Assembly (NCBI GenBank): GCA_024734495.1
Contig: JALMQS010000187.1
Coordinates: 15,767,173 to 15,831,172, forward strand
DNA: 64,000 nucleotides
Direction: 5' to 3'
Origin: Forficula auricularia
Taxonomy: Eukaryota; Arthropoda; Insecta; Dermaptera; Forficulidae
The notes beneath the pieces were generated by a model that searched no databases, was not told the origin of the DNA, and worked only from the letters and a program-made list of their open reading frames with translations. Shown piece after piece: positions 63,790-64,000 of the stretch. The position numbers were made by a program, and so were the translations under genes. Numbering within the stretch: position 1 is the first letter of the stretch; the number at the start of each line of letters is the position of its first letter.

Positions 63790-64000
63790 AAGGCTTAAAT
63801 CTAAAGACAATTAATTAAATTAGAAAATAAAGAGAAACTTTTATTATAGTCAAAAGGATTAGCCTTAAAGAGCGAGGTTTTTTTTTTTATGATAATGATG
63901 AGAGAAGGAGTTACACCAAAAAGGTGCAACCCCTAAAGGCCTAGGTTGGCCCCTCCATCGTGAAAAGAAGAAGAAAGAATTTCATGGGTTGGGCGGGGGT
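63790..64000 (-). mobile_element. SINE pieces at window edge
   Basis: 63790-63866 resembles the outer flank and acceptor end of the tRNA-like inverted repeat at 15352-15810. 63884 onward (T12, then GAGAGAAGGAGTTACACC) is a third copy of the SINE tail, cut by the window edge. Confidence 0.55.

Overview
The window is AT-rich, intron-rich, transposon-saturated nuclear DNA of an arthropod, almost certainly an insect. The RPB2 residues read here are very close to those I remember for insects. A hemipteran is my guess, not something the sequence proves.

Three protein-coding genes can be assembled exon by exon. (1) The last three coding exons of a four-pass claudin/PMP22-like membrane protein lie at 9321-11701 (+). 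(2) A complete NSD-family histone H3K36 methyltransferase lies at 17979-54343 (-), in 19 coding exons. They sum to 5106 nt (1701 codons plus stop) with every splice phase consistent. Domain order is PWWP, PHD cluster, second PWWP, AWS-SET-post-SET, PHD, C5HCH. (3) The first six coding exons of RPB2, the second-largest RNA polymerase II subunit, lie at 55349-63682 (+) and run off the right edge. NSD and RPB2 are head to head, about 1.0 kb apart. The claudin-like gene and NSD converge.

Layout: 1-9320 is repeats with no recognisable exon; 9321-11870 is the claudin-like gene end; 11.9-17.9 kb is a repeat-filled convergent spacer that includes an inverted pair of tRNA-like sequences; 18-54.3 kb is NSD, with introns of up to 6 kb packed with nested elements; 54.4-55.3 kb is the candidate shared promoter region; the rest is the 5' part of RPB2.

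The mobile DNA is the most interesting part. Several hAT-type elements have exact 8-bp target duplications, some nested. There are piggyBac-like elements flanked by TTAA, deleted mariner and Tc1 elements, LINE 3' ends and a SINE that shares a LINE tail. Above all there is a large set of long palindromic elements. Many carry a hammerhead-ribozyme-like core (CTGANGA, one base, helix II, GAAA) whose helix II changes in a compensatory way between families. One of them (55969-57545) holds in its centre a remnant of the C-terminal tail of a Penelope-like GIY-YIG retroelement protein. That suggests the family is Penelope-related. One NSD intron is 97% a single 4.1-kb terminal-inverted-repeat composite with other repeats nested inside.
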